Assembly (NCBI GenBank): GCA_002344215.1
Contig: DDSV01000014.1
Span: 56,387 to 120,386, forward strand
Source of the DNA: Akkermansiaceae bacterium UBA2381
GTDB taxonomy: Bacteria > Verrucomicrobiota > Verrucomicrobiia > Verrucomicrobiales > DEV007
Reading direction: 5' to 3'
DNA length: 64,000 nucleotides
A program made the translations under genes and the position numbers. Under the pieces are notes generated by a model. That model was not told the DNA's origin, did not search any database, and saw nothing but the letters and a program-made list of their open reading frames with translations. Positions 50,758-60,630 of the stretch are shown piece by piece (position 1 is the first letter of the stretch; every line of letters starts with the position of its first letter).

Positions 50758-53700
50758 ATGCTCACCAAAGTGCTCATTTCCAATCGCGGCGAGATCGCCT
50801 GCCGCATCATTCGGACTCTCAAAAAGCTCGGCATTTCCTCCGTCGCCGTTTACTCCGAGGCCGACCGTGACGCTCCCCATGTCAGCATGGCGGACGAGGC
50901 TTATCTCATCGGTCCGGCTCCGGTTGCGGCCTCGTATCTGAACACGGCTCGGATCTTTGAAGTGGCGGCACAAAGCGGATGCGACGGGCTCCATCCCGGT
51001 TACGGCCTGCTCTCGGAAAACGCCGACTTCGCCGAGGCCTGTGAGGCACGCGGGATCGCCTGGATCGGGCCCACTCCGGAGCAACTGCGCCGTTTCGGAC
51101 TCAAGCACACCGCCCGCGCCATTGCCAAAGAGACCGGCGTCCCGCTCCTTGAGGGCACACCCTTGCTCGCGAGCGCTGATGAGGCAGTCGCCGCCGCCGG
51201 GACCATCGGATACCCCGTTATGCTGAAAAGCACCGCCGGCGGCGGAGGCATCGGCATGGAGGTCTGCCGCGACGCAACAGGGTTGACCGAGGCATTCAAC
51301 AGGGTTGCCTGGGCGAGTCAGGCGAACTTCGGGGACTCGGGCATCTTCATTGAGAAATTCATCGAGCGCGCCCGCCACGTCGAGGTGCAGCTCTTCGGTG
51401 ACGGGGAGGGCATGGTTCTGGCGCTCGGGACGCGCGACTGTTCGGCGCAGCGGCGTAATCAGAAGGTCATCGAAGAAACACCTGCCCCCGGTTTTTCGCG
51501 CAGCGAAGCTCCCGGCCTTTTCGAAGGCGCTGCGCGCATGGCCGCCTCACTGAACTATCGCTCCGCCGGCACGGCCGAGTATCTCGTCGATGCCGCGACG
51601 GGGGATTATTACTTCCTTGAAATCAACACCCGTCTCCAGGTCGAGCACGGCATCACCGAGGCCGTCACCGGAGTCGATCTCGTCGAGTGGATGGTGAAAC
51701 TCGCCGGAGGCGATCCCATCGATTATTCCTTCAACGAATCCGGCCACGCGATGGAGGTGCGGCTCTGCGCCGAAGATCCCGGCAAGGACTTTCAGCCATC
51801 GTCGGGGCTGCTCACCGAAGTCATCTTCCCCGACGACGTGCGCTGCGATCACTGGATCTCGAGCGGCAGCGAGGTTCCCGCGAATTACGACTCGCTCATC
51901 GCCAAGCTCATCGTGCAGGCACCGACCCGCGGGGAGACCCTGCAAAAAATGACCACCGCTCTCGCGGCGACGTCCATCGCCGGGATCGAGACCAATCTCG
52001 AGTACCTGCGTCAGGTCATCTCTTCGGAGATCTTTTCCCGTCCGGGAGCGATTAGCACGGGTTCGCTCGCCACTTTCAGCTACGACGCACCCACCATCGA
52101 CGTACTCGCCTCGGGGACGCAGACGACGGTGCAGGATTATCCCGGACGCATCGGTTACTGGGAAGTCGGGATCCCGCCCTCGGGGCCGATGGATCATCTT
52201 TCCTTCCGACTCGCGAATCGCATCGTCGGCAATCCCGAAGGCACCGCAGGTCTCGAGATCACCGTCTCGGGCCCGACCCTGAAGTTCAATCGTGCGACTG
52301 AGATCGCCCTGACAGGTGCACCATTGCCCGCTACGCTCAACGGAGAGGCACTGGTCCAAGGCGTCCCCGTCGCGATTGCCGCCGGTGACATCCTCAAGAT
52401 CGGATCCAGTGGATCGCATCCGGGAGTGCGCGCCTATCTCGCGGTCAAGGGAGGGCTCGACGTGCCTGATTACCTGGGGAGCAAATCGACCTTCACCCTT
52501 GGCCAGTTCGGTGGTCACGGCGGACGGGCCCTGCGCACCGGTGATGTTCTTCATCTCGCCGGGGCGGTCACCGGTCCCTCGCAAGCAGCGCCGGAGGGCG
52601 TACTACCCGTTTACGGGCAACACTGGGACATCGCCGTGATTTACGGTCCCCATGGCGCGCCCGAGTTCTTCACCGCCGAGGACATCACGATGCTCTTCTC
52701 GACCGATTGGAAAGTGCACTACAACTCTGCCCGGACGGGAGTGCGCCTCATCGGACCCAAACCCACCTGGGCGCGCGAGGATGGGGGTGAGGCAGGTCTG
52801 CATCCCTCGAACATTCATGACAATGCCTACGCCGTGGGCACGATTGACTTCACCGGCGATATGCCCGTGATCCTTGGTCCTGACGGACCCAGTCTCGGTG
52901 GCTTTGTCTGTCCCGCCACCATCATCGAGGCCGACCTGTGGAAAATCGGTCAGGTCGATCCTGGAGACACGGTGCGCTTTTTTCCCGTCTCGGAGGAGGA
53001 AGCGAGACTATTGCGCGAACGTCAGGATCAACTCGTCGCGACGTTGTCACTGCCCGAGGACGTTCATGAGATCGTCATCGAACCGATCCCGTCTGGGACC
53101 GCCGTCATAGAGGAACTGCCCGGCGTAACGATTCGCGCGAGCGGCGAGAGTTTTATCCTCGTCGAGTACGGACCAATGAAGCTGGACCTGAACCTGCGCT
53201 TCAAGGCCCACGTCGTTTACCAGTGGTTCAAGGATCGCGCCGTCGAGGGCATCCTCGATCTCACGCCGGGGATACGCTCGCTCCAGATCCACTTCGACAG
53301 CCGCCGGCTCCAGCGCGAGGAAGTCCTCACTCTCGTCCGCGAGGCCGAGGGGGCGATCACCGATCTCGAGTCCATCGAGGTGCCTGCGCGCATTGTTCAT
53401 CTGCCGCTCTCGTGGGACGACCCGAGCACTCAGGAGGCCATCCAGAAATACATGCAGTCGGTCAATCCCGAGGCTCCCTGGTGTCCGAGCAATATTGAAT
53501 TCATCCGCCGCATCAACGGGCTTGAGTCCATCGAACAGGTGAAGGAAATCGTCTACTCCGCCGCCTACTGCGTGATGGGCCTCGGCGATGTCTACCTCGG
53601 CGCTCCCGTCGCGACGCCGCTCGATCCGAGGCACCGGCTCGTTACCACGAAGTACAATCCCGCCCGTACCTGGACGCCAGAGAACGCGGTCGGGATAGGC

Positions 53701-54339
53701 GGGGCCTACCTTTGCATCTACGGAATGGAGGGGCCGGGCGGGTATCAGTTTGTCGGCCGCACCGTGCAGATGTGGAATCGCTTTCACGTCACCGAATCCT
53801 TCACCAAAAAAGAGCCCTGGCTGCTGCGTTTCTTTGACCAGATCCGCTTTTACGAAGTCTCGACTGAAGAACTCCAGCAACTTCGTGCCGACTTCCTCAT
53901 CGGACGCTGGAACCCGCTCATCGAGGAGACGAGTTTTTCGCTGCGGGAATACAACCGCTTTCTCGAGGAAGAGGATGCAGAGATCAGCGCCTTCCGCGAA
54001 ACGCAGCAGAGTGCCTTCCAGGCCGAACGAACCCGATGGGAGGAGGCCGGCATTTTCAAAAAGGTCATCGAGACCGCCGAGGAAGTTATCACCGTGGTTG
54101 AGAGCATCCTCCCCGAAGGCTGCGAAGCGGTCGAAGCCGCCGTCGCCGGCAATGTCTGGAAGCTCCTCGTCGAACCCGGCGCGACCGTCACCGCCGATCA
54201 GCCTGTCCTCATCCTCGAAGCGATGAAGATGGAGATCGCGATCTTTGCTCCGGGCGAGGGAATTGTGGCCGAGGTTTTTGTGATGGAAGGCAGCTCCGTG
54301 AAGCCCGGTCAGGCGCTGATGGCCTTGAAACTCTCATGA
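50758..54339 (+). CDS. Biotin-dependent urea/guanidine carboxylase
   Basis: This 1193-residue enzyme has a biotin carboxylase domain (about 1-450; KSTAGGGGIGM ATP-grasp loop, EINTRLQVEHGITE). The carboxyltransferase is made of an AHS2-type domain (about 453-770; VQDYPGRIGYWEVGIPPSGPMD) and an AHS1-type domain (about 780-1010). A biotin-carrier domain at the end has Lys1157 in EAMKMEI. It uses ATP and bicarbonate to carboxylate urea to allophanate or guanidine to carboxyguanidine. The hydrolase that is fused in yeast urea amidolyase is a separate gene here, overlapping by four bases. With both DUF1989 partners present, guanidine is the favoured substrate; the single residue said to discriminate the two substrates could not be placed reliably by eye. 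Confidence 0.93.
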   Translation: MLTKVLISNRGEIACRIIRTLKKLGISSVAVYSEADRDAPHVSMADEAYLIGPAPVAASYLNTARIFEVAAQSGCDGLHPGYGLLSENADFAEACEARGIAWIGPTPEQLRRFGLKHTARAIAKETGVPLLEGTPLLASADEAVAAAGTIGYPVMLKSTAGGGGIGMEVCRDATGLTEAFNRVAWASQANFGDSGIFIEKFIERARHVEVQLFGDGEGMVLALGTRDCSAQRRNQKVIEETPAPGFSRSEAPGLFEGAARMAASLNYRSAGTAEYLVDAATGDYYFLEINTRLQVEHGITEAVTGVDLVEWMVKLAGGDPIDYSFNESGHAMEVRLCAEDPGKDFQPSSGLLTEVIFPDDVRCDHWISSGSEVPANYDSLIAKLIVQAPTRGETLQKMTTALAATSIAGIETNLEYLRQVISSEIFSRPGAISTGSLATFSYDAPTIDVLASGTQTTVQDYPGRIGYWEVGIPPSGPMDHLSFRLANRIVGNPEGTAGLEITVSGPTLKFNRATEIALTGAPLPATLNGEALVQGVPVAIAAGDILKIGSSGSHPGVRAYLAVKGGLDVPDYLGSKSTFTLGQFGGHGGRALRTGDVLHLAGAVTGPSQAAPEGVLPVYGQHWDIAVIYGPHGAPEFFTAEDITMLFSTDWKVHYNSARTGVRLIGPKPTWAREDGGEAGLHPSNIHDNAYAVGTIDFTGDMPVILGPDGPSLGGFVCPATIIEADLWKIGQVDPGDTVRFFPVSEEEARLLRERQDQLVATLSLPEDVHEIVIEPIPSGTAVIEELPGVTIRASGESFILVEYGPMKLDLNLRFKAHVVYQWFKDRAVEGILDLTPGIRSLQIHFDSRRLQREEVLTLVREAEGAITDLESIEVPARIVHLPLSWDDPSTQEAIQKYMQSVNPEAPWCPSNIEFIRRINGLESIEQVKEIVYSAAYCVMGLGDVYLGAPVATPLDPRHRLVTTKYNPARTWTPENAVGIGGAYLCIYGMEGPGGYQFVGRTVQMWNRFHVTESFTKKEPWLLRFFDQIRFYEVSTEELQQLRADFLIGRWNPLIEETSFSLREYNRFLEEEDAEISAFRETQQSAFQAERTRWEEAGIFKKVIETAEEVITVVESILPEGCEAVEAAVAGNVWKLLVEPGATVTADQPVLILEAMKMEIAIFAPGEGIVAEVFVMEGSSVKPGQALMALKLS

Positions 54340-56090
54340 TCACCGACCTTTCTCTTACCTCTCTCCGGTGCGCCTACAGCGACGGATCTCTCACCCCCCG
54401 CGCTCTCGTGTCGCAGCTTCAGGAAAAGATCGCCGGCTCTGATCCGAAGATCTGGATCGCCCTGACGCCGGACTCACGGCTCGAGGAAATCCTTTCCCGC
54501 CTCGACGAGACCGCTCCCGATTCGCTGCCTCTCTATGGCGTCCCTTTCGCCATCAAGGACAACATTGACCTCACCGGGGTCCCCTCGACGGCGGCATGTC
54601 CGGACTACGCCTATGATCCTGACAAAGACGCAACCGTCGTCTCGCGACTGATCGCGGTGGGAGCGATCCCGATGGGGAAAACGAACCTTGATCAATTTGC
54701 GACCGGTCTCGTCGGGGTGCGATCGCCCTATGGCGTGCCTGAGAATCCTTTCAACCCCGCCTTCATTCCGGGCGGTTCGTCCTCGGGCTCCGCCGTGGCG
54801 GTGGCGCGGGATCTCGTGAGCTTTTCCCTCGGCACAGACACGGCCGGATCGGGGCGCGTTCCCGCCGGACTCAACGAACTCGTCGGCCTGAAACCCAGCC
54901 TCGGCCTGCTCTCGACCTCGGGCGTCGTCCCCGCCTGCCGCACGCTCGACTGTGTTTCGATTTTTACCAAAAGTGCGAGTGACGCCAAAGCCGTGCTGAA
55001 GGTCGCTGCGGGATACGACGCGGACGATGCCTATTCGCGCGTCCCGACGCAGTCGCCCTGGTGGCGTCCCGATGCCTTCACCTTCGGTGTGCCCGCGACG
55101 GATCAGCTCGAGTTCTTCGGCAATAGCGAAGCGGCGACTCTTTTTGATGCAGCTGTCGAACGGCTCGAGTCTCTCGGGGGAAAAAGGGTCACGATAGACT
55201 TCGCCCCTTTTCTCGAGGCGGCTCTTCTCCTCTACGAAGGTCCCTGGGTCTCGGAGCGCTTTGCGGTGATTGAGGAGTTCATGCGGGCACATCCCGACAG
55301 CCTCCATCCTGTGACGAAGTCCATTATTGCAAAAGGCGGTGATCCCCGCGCCGTCGACGGGTTCCGAGCTCAATACAAACTCCGCGCCCTGAAGCGCCGC
55401 GCCGAGGGTGTCATGGGCCCGATCGATCTCCTCGTCACGCCAACGGCAGGTACGGCCTATACCATTGCCGAAGTTGAAGCCGAGCCGGTCAAACTGAACT
55501 CGAATCTCGGGTATTACACGAATTTCATGAATCTGCTCGACCTCAGCGCCTGCGCCATTCCGGCGGGTCGGCTCGCGGCCTCGGGCATGCCCTGGGGAAT
55601 CACCCTGGTCGGACCGGCCTTTGCGGAAAAGGCGCTTCTAGGTCTCGCCGGACGATTCATGGACGAGCAGGAGTCTGAGCCGAGCCTGCCGGCCGACTGG
55701 ATCGAGGTCGCGGTTTGCGGTGCTCACATGCGCGGTCTGCCGCTCAACTGGCAACTCGCGGATCGCGGGGCGGTTTTTCTCGCCACCGACGAGACGGCCC
55801 CGGCCTATCGGCTGCTTGCTTTGCCTGCGGTGGGCGGACTGCCTCCGCGTCCCGGCCTCATCCGGGAGGAAAGCGGGATCGGAGCCTCAATCCTTCTCGA
55901 ACGCTGGGCCGTGCCTGCATCGAAGTTCGGGACTTTTGTCGCGGGGATTCCCTCGCCGCTGGGTTTCGGGAAGCTGGAATTGAAGAGTGGACGTTTTGTC
56001 ACCGGTTTCCTCTGTGAATCGGCCGTGCCGGAGGGATCGCGGGAAATTACGGAGATGGGAGGATGGCGGGCGTTTCTAGGGGGGAAATAA
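54336..56090 (+). CDS. atzF: Allophanate hydrolase (AtzF/DUR1 type)
   Basis: The 584-residue enzyme has an amidase-signature domain (about 1-440) carrying the Ser-cisSer-Lys triad: Lys in PFAIKDNIDLTG, Ser in GGSSSGSAVAVA and Ser in GTDTAGSGRVPAGL. The C-terminal allophanate-hydrolase domain (about 465-584; VAVCGAHMRGLPLNWQL) is present. It converts allophanate to two CO2 and two NH3 (the second step after N-carboxycarbamate being spontaneous) in the cytosol. As last gene of the operon it completes guanidine or urea breakdown. Confidence 0.92.
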   Translation: MITDLSLTSLRCAYSDGSLTPRALVSQLQEKIAGSDPKIWIALTPDSRLEEILSRLDETAPDSLPLYGVPFAIKDNIDLTGVPSTAACPDYAYDPDKDATVVSRLIAVGAIPMGKTNLDQFATGLVGVRSPYGVPENPFNPAFIPGGSSSGSAVAVARDLVSFSLGTDTAGSGRVPAGLNELVGLKPSLGLLSTSGVVPACRTLDCVSIFTKSASDAKAVLKVAAGYDADDAYSRVPTQSPWWRPDAFTFGVPATDQLEFFGNSEAATLFDAAVERLESLGGKRVTIDFAPFLEAALLLYEGPWVSERFAVIEEFMRAHPDSLHPVTKSIIAKGGDPRAVDGFRAQYKLRALKRRAEGVMGPIDLLVTPTAGTAYTIAEVEAEPVKLNSNLGYYTNFMNLLDLSACAIPAGRLAASGMPWGITLVGPAFAEKALLGLAGRFMDEQESEPSLPADWIEVAVCGAHMRGLPLNWQLADRGAVFLATDETAPAYRLLALPAVGGLPPRPGLIREESGIGASILLERWAVPASKFGTFVAGIPSPLGFGKLELKSGRFVTGFLCESAVPEGSREITEMGGWRAFLGGK

Positions 56091-56177
56091 GAGGGGATTT
56101 CTACGCGCTGTTTTCGTTCAGAATTATGGCGAATAAGCGTGACCTTGCTTTGAGTTCAAGCGACCATTGATCACTCA

Positions 56178-57359
56178 ATGGTCCGATCAAAGTTCGTCTT
56201 ACTGGTCATCGTTGTCGTTTTGCCATCGAGAGGTTCTTCGTGTTTTTGGGACAGTGATACTCTGGCCGCTGAGTCGCGCGATAAACCCTGGATCGTTGAG
56301 ATCATCACGGGTCGTTTCGAAAGGAATCCTCCCGAATATTATGAGATCCGGCTGGCAAGAGTTAGCCGAGAGCTTGAAGAATCACCCGATCGTCTCGACC
56401 TGTACGATGATGCGGCTGTTGCCTGTGATCGTCTTCATCGAAGCGACGAAGCACTTAAGTGGCTCGAAAAAAAGCATCTCGCGCTTCTCCGCCTGAGCGG
56501 TTCTCCGGAAGAGGTGGAGCATCTCTATCGATACCATGCCAATCTCGGAACTGTTCTCGCCCATCGTTGGATTCGTGCGGGAGCGCAAACCTCCACTTTA
56601 TCCGAGATGAAGGAGGCTAGGACCCATATTGCCAAAGCGATCGAGTTGAACTCGGAGGCCCATTTCGGGAGAGAAAAGTATCAGCTCATGGCGATGGACT
56701 GGATCATTAAGACCCGGTCGGATGTGAGAGAGAACTATCTTCCGAAGGAAAGTTTTGACCCGAGAACTTTCATTCCTTTCAGCGAGGACGCCCACTGGGC
56801 AATGTACCGACCCGAATCCAGCCTCGACGAGGAACTGGCTGACGCGGTGGAGGGTGTTTCCGGATTGATTTTCCTTGGTGATGCCTGGCAGAGCATCGAT
56901 GTCTTTTATGCCCTGCAGACAGCCCTCCAGGCGGACGGATTTGGACGGATTGCCCTTCTTGCGCAACTGCGAAGAGAGGAGTTGGAGAACTCCGGTTTCA
57001 AGTCGCTCCACCCTCCTCTGGCCGAACTGCCGGAATTCAGAAAGGTGGAATCAGTGGATAGTCGTTCAATTTCCATTTCGTTTTTCAAGAGAGCACGAGC
57101 CGAGGCGGACAATTGGCATCGCGCGCGAATGGATTACTTTGAAGCGCGGTTTGCAGAAGGCAAGCATCCCGATACCGACCCGGACTTTTGGCGCGATTTT
57201 TCCTATCGTCGTCAACCGCCCTCGTTTCCCTTTGAACTCAATGGTCACCGGGCTGTTCATTCGGTAATCATGACCTTTATACTTGTGCCAATGACGATTG
57301 TTGCCTGTTTGGTGCTCGCTCGCGCAATTCGTTGGCGGAAACGCAGGGTCTGCGTTTAG
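56178..57359 (+). CDS. Membrane-anchored TPR-like protein with CFWDxDTL motif
   Basis: The 393-residue protein has a signal peptide (about 1-19) directly followed by SCFWDSDTLAAES, a motif seen in exported TPR-like proteins of PVC bacteria. An alpha-helical middle resembles tetratricopeptide repeats (DLYDDAAVACDRLHRSDEALKWLEK, ARTHIAKAIELNSEAHFGRE), and a single C-terminal membrane helix (VIMTFILVPMTIVACLVLA) precedes a basic tail. It should be a periplasmic scaffold held in the inner membrane. Function is unknown; the 87-base gap from allophanate hydrolase and different character suggest it is not part of that operon. Its base composition is a little lower in GC than its neighbours. Confidence 0.72.
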   Translation: MVRSKFVLLVIVVVLPSRGSSCFWDSDTLAAESRDKPWIVEIITGRFERNPPEYYEIRLARVSRELEESPDRLDLYDDAAVACDRLHRSDEALKWLEKKHLALLRLSGSPEEVEHLYRYHANLGTVLAHRWIRAGAQTSTLSEMKEARTHIAKAIELNSEAHFGREKYQLMAMDWIIKTRSDVRENYLPKESFDPRTFIPFSEDAHWAMYRPESSLDEELADAVEGVSGLIFLGDAWQSIDVFYALQTALQADGFGRIALLAQLRREELENSGFKSLHPPLAELPEFRKVESVDSRSISISFFKRARAEADNWHRARMDYFEARFAEGKHPDTDPDFWRDFSYRRQPPSFPFELNGHRAVHSVIMTFILVPMTIVACLVLARAIRWRKRRVCV

Positions 57360-57574
57360 TCGCCGTTCTTCGGGAACTCAGCAGACGGGTGCTATCCCGA
57401 GACGATAGAAAACGGCATTCGCCGGAAGAATGGAACCGAGAATCCGCGCAATAGGGAGGAGGGGGGGCGATTGCGGCCAAAGGGCGGGTTACCACCCATA
57501 GCCGACTGCGGCACTTGGCAACATCTTGGGCACAGGAATTGAATTACCAACTCCGAACAAAACCAACCCATCAA

Positions 57575-58099
57575 ATGAAAACACTAAACACCATCAAACG
57601 CATCGCGGCTTCTGTCGTCGTGCTCTCCGTGCTTACCGCAGTCCCCGTCATTCAGGCGGACGACAACAAACCCAAAATCAAAATCAAGGACAACAAGGTG
57701 AAGATCAAAGGCGAGGGTGCCCTTGAGATGCTGAAACCCGAGGTGTCCTCGGCCTTTGTGGACGGCTACACAGTTCCTAACGAGTACCAAACCCACTTCC
57801 GGGAAGTTCCTGTTGTCACAGAAAAGAATGTGTCGGTGCGCTACTACGGCGGCCGCGCCTACTATGTGAATTCAAACGACTGGAAGATTCAGCGCGTGGT
57901 CGATCTTGATTCCAACGTCGAGGTCACCTCGGATTCCTCCGCCTTCGTGGAAGGTTATGTGATCCCTGACACTTACCGGACTCGCTTCGTCGAGGTGCCG
58001 AACCCTGACGCCGGAATGAGCGTGCGTTACTACAACAACACCGCCTACTACATGGACCCTTCCTACAAGATCGTGCGCACGGTCCCACTGATGCCATAA
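57575..58099 (+). CDS. Secreted protein with two tandem 65-residue repeats
   Basis: The 174-residue protein has a signal peptide (MKTLNTIKRIAASVVVLSV, ending near AVPVIQA) and a lysine-rich stretch KPKIKIKDNKVKIKG. Two copies of one module follow: AFVDGYTVPNEYQTHFREVP...SVRYYGGRAYY and AFVEGYVIPDTYRTRFVEVP...SVRYYNNTAYY, each ending KI-R-V-L/P. The repeats are close enough for a recent internal duplication. I do not recognise a named family; the aromatic, beta-rich pattern suggests small paired beta domains in the periplasm or outer envelope. The start at 57575 is chosen because it opens with the signal peptide. Confidence 0.7.
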   Translation: MKTLNTIKRIAASVVVLSVLTAVPVIQADDNKPKIKIKDNKVKIKGEGALEMLKPEVSSAFVDGYTVPNEYQTHFREVPVVTEKNVSVRYYGGRAYYVNSNDWKIQRVVDLDSNVEVTSDSSAFVEGYVIPDTYRTRFVEVPNPDAGMSVRYYNNTAYYMDPSYKIVRTVPLMP

Positions 58100-58142
58100 A
58101 TTCGCTCAGGACCTTTCCTGACGAATTACTGAAACCCCCGAG

Positions 58143-58177
58143 CCGCTCTTTTCGACGAAATTCGTCGCAGGGAGCGG
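58143..58177. terminator. Bidirectional terminator between convergent genes
   Basis: An outer stem CCGCTC (58143-58148) pairs with GAGCGG (58172-58177), with an inner perfect stem CGACGA/TCGTCG (58153-58167). The hairpin is followed by TTTCTGTTT on the plus strand, and preceded by AAA-poor sequence on the other. It lies between the secreted repeat protein (plus) and the copper ATPase (minus) and probably ends the former transcript. Confidence 0.7.
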
Positions 58178-58200
58178 TTTCTGTTTACTGTTCCCCCCTT

Positions 58201-60630
58201 TTACACCCGCGCCGCCATTGCGGTCGTCACGACCGAGCTCAGGGGCATCATGATCGCGGCGAGGAGAGGGCTCATCAACCCGGCAAGACAGAGGCCGATA
58301 GCGCAGAGATTGTAGAGCAGGGCGACGGCGAAGATTTTCGCTACATGGGTGCGCCGGCGTTTTGCTCCGTCGAGGAGCAGCTGGATCGCGTGGAACCCGC
58401 GGCCGGTGAAGACGAAGTCGGCGCGGCTCTCGATCGCGCGGATTCCGGTAGCAGGAGATCCGGTCGTGGCAGCTGCCTGGAAGGCGAGGCTGTCGTTGCC
58501 TCCGTCTCCGACAAAGAGAGTCGACTCAGGAGCCTCGGCGGAGATGAAGGCGGCCTTCTCTTCGGGTGAGAGATTGGCGTGGACGTTTTCAGGAGAGAGT
58601 CCGAGCTTCGCGGCAGTTGCGGCGACACGGTCCTCATCCGGATCGCCGCTCAAAAGACGGATGCGGTAACCGCGGTCGCGAAGATTTTTGAGCTGCTCGA
58701 TGGCCCCGTCGCGGATTGCTTCCTCGAGATGAAAAGTGGCGAGGCGAAGTCCGTTGCGGGAGAGGGAGCAACCCTGCCCAGTGGCCGGCGGGGAATCGGG
58801 ACAGGCCCAATCGTCGCGGCCGAGGCACCAGGTTTCGCCGGAGGCGGGATCGGTAAAACGCACTCCTTTGCCGGGGACTTCCTCGAGGCTGGCGGGTCCG
58901 GTAAGATCGCGGAGTCCGAATCGGGTCAGGAGAACGTCGTGGAGGGCGCGACCGACGGGATGGTGATTGCTGATCGTGAGGTGATGGAGGGCATCGAGGG
59001 CGGCAGGCTCGAGGGCTTCCACAACTTCCGGATTGGTGAGTCGTTTGACCGGCTCGGTGAGGGTGCCGGTTTTATCAAAGTCGAGCAGGGTGACTTTGCG
59101 GAGTCGATTCCAGAGCGAGTGTCGCCGGATAAAAACCCCGTGGCTTTTGAGTTTTGCGAGGAGGATCTCATCGAGGAGTGGCAGGGCAAGACCCAGCGCG
59201 CAAGGACAGGAGACGACGAGCACGGAGATGAGAACCTGGAGAGACTCGGCGACACTTTTCCCTGCGGCGAGCCAGGCCCCGGCACCACCGAGGGCGACGA
59301 GGATGACGGTGATAAGGTAATATTTCCGGATCGGATGGGTCGAGGTCGCCGCAGTGTGCGAGCCGGGATCTTCCTCGACGGGGGCGAAGAGTTGCTCGAG
59401 GAAGGAGCCTGAGTAGGCGTGCTCGGCGACGAGCCGGAGCGGGGCCGCGGTGCCGTTTTTTGCTCCGGCGGGGACACGCTGTCCGGCGAGGAAGAGGACG
59501 GGCTCGGGCTCGCCGTTGATCCAGTCGAGTTGGAAACGGGCGGTGCCGGACTCGAGGCGCGCCTCGACGGGGACCATTGACCCGGCTGGAATCTCAAGGA
59601 GGTCTCCGGCATTGATGCGGGAAAGGGTGATACGTTCCCGATCTCCCGCTGCGTTGATGCGAAAGGCAGCGGTCATGTCGCGCTCGCGGGCCCAGAGCTG
59701 ACGCCGGTTGCGGTCGAGGAGACGGAGGTGGATGTACCTCCCTGACAGCATCAGAAAAGCAAAGATGGCGACGAAGTCGAAATAGAGCATGTCTTTAACT
59801 CCGAAAAGAAATCCGCCGACCGAACCGAGGTAGGCGGCGATGAGCCCGAGGGAAATCGGCACGTCCATGTGGAGGGTGCGGAGCTTCAGGGAACTGAGGG
59901 CGCGCTGGAAAAAGTAAGAGCCTCCCACGGCGAGGGCGAGGGTCGAGGAGGCGAAGGCGACGAGCATGAAGAGCCGGGCGAGTTCATCACCGGTCTCGAG
60001 TCCCAGATACGAGGGCAGGGTGAAGGCCATCGTGTTCATGGCGAGTCCGGCGGTGACCCCAAGACGGGTGAGGAGGGCGGTGCTCTCCTGCGGGGCCTCG
60101 TCGTCGGCAGCGTTGCATAAAGAGGCGGGGTAGCCGTAGCGATGGAGATCGCGGACGAAGTCGAGCACCGCGAACTCACCCGGATTCCACCACAGAGTGA
60201 GGGTGGAGCGGGCCGTGTCGCTGCTCATCTTTAATGCCCCGGGGTGCTGGCGGAACAGATGGTCGATAAGCCAGACGCAGGCGGTGCACGAGAGATTGCC
60301 GATGCGCAGGGTCATGCGCGCGGGAGAATCGGGGGAGGGGCGCTGGGTCTCGGCCTCAGTGATGGCTTCGGCGAGTTCGTCGACCTGGTCGCCGGCTGGT
60401 TCGGCATTGATGGCGGGCTGGAGGACGCGGCGTCCGAGGAGATCGTAGAAAGAGCCGAACCCGCCCGATTGGATCAGGTCGTGGACGACCCGACAGCCCG
60501 AGCAGCAGAATTTTTCCGTCTCGAAGCGGGGCTGGAAGCGGTTTCCGCAATGGTCGCAGCGGCGATGTTCCAAGGTCGGGGCCGGATCTGCTCCCACGGG
60601 CGGAGAGGGGACGGGAGTGATGACACTCAT
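58201..60630 (-). CDS. ccoI: CcoI/FixI-type copper P1B-ATPase
   Basis: The 809-residue P-type ATPase has an N-terminal cysteine-rich zinc-ribbon-like segment (CDHCGNRF, FCCSGC), a heavy-metal-associated domain with SCTACVW and membrane helices. The transport motif is SCPCALGLALP, the phosphorylation site DKTGTLTEP, and the hinge VGDGGNDSLAF (Gly where most have Ile). In cbb3 oxidase clusters this subtype exports copper to the periplasm for assembly of the CuB-haem centre. Its start overlaps the stop of the upstream SafE-type gene by four bases, and it is the last gene of the minus-strand cluster. Confidence 0.92.
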   Translation of the reverse strand: MSVITPVPSPPVGADPAPTLEHRRCDHCGNRFQPRFETEKFCCSGCRVVHDLIQSGGFGSFYDLLGRRVLQPAINAEPAGDQVDELAEAITEAETQRPSPDSPARMTLRIGNLSCTACVWLIDHLFRQHPGALKMSSDTARSTLTLWWNPGEFAVLDFVRDLHRYGYPASLCNAADDEAPQESTALLTRLGVTAGLAMNTMAFTLPSYLGLETGDELARLFMLVAFASSTLALAVGGSYFFQRALSSLKLRTLHMDVPISLGLIAAYLGSVGGFLFGVKDMLYFDFVAIFAFLMLSGRYIHLRLLDRNRRQLWARERDMTAAFRINAAGDRERITLSRINAGDLLEIPAGSMVPVEARLESGTARFQLDWINGEPEPVLFLAGQRVPAGAKNGTAAPLRLVAEHAYSGSFLEQLFAPVEEDPGSHTAATSTHPIRKYYLITVILVALGGAGAWLAAGKSVAESLQVLISVLVVSCPCALGLALPLLDEILLAKLKSHGVFIRRHSLWNRLRKVTLLDFDKTGTLTEPVKRLTNPEVVEALEPAALDALHHLTISNHHPVGRALHDVLLTRFGLRDLTGPASLEEVPGKGVRFTDPASGETWCLGRDDWACPDSPPATGQGCSLSRNGLRLATFHLEEAIRDGAIEQLKNLRDRGYRIRLLSGDPDEDRVAATAAKLGLSPENVHANLSPEEKAAFISAEAPESTLFVGDGGNDSLAFQAAATTGSPATGIRAIESRADFVFTGRGFHAIQLLLDGAKRRRTHVAKIFAVALLYNLCAIGLCLAGLMSPLLAAIMMPLSSVVTTAMAARV

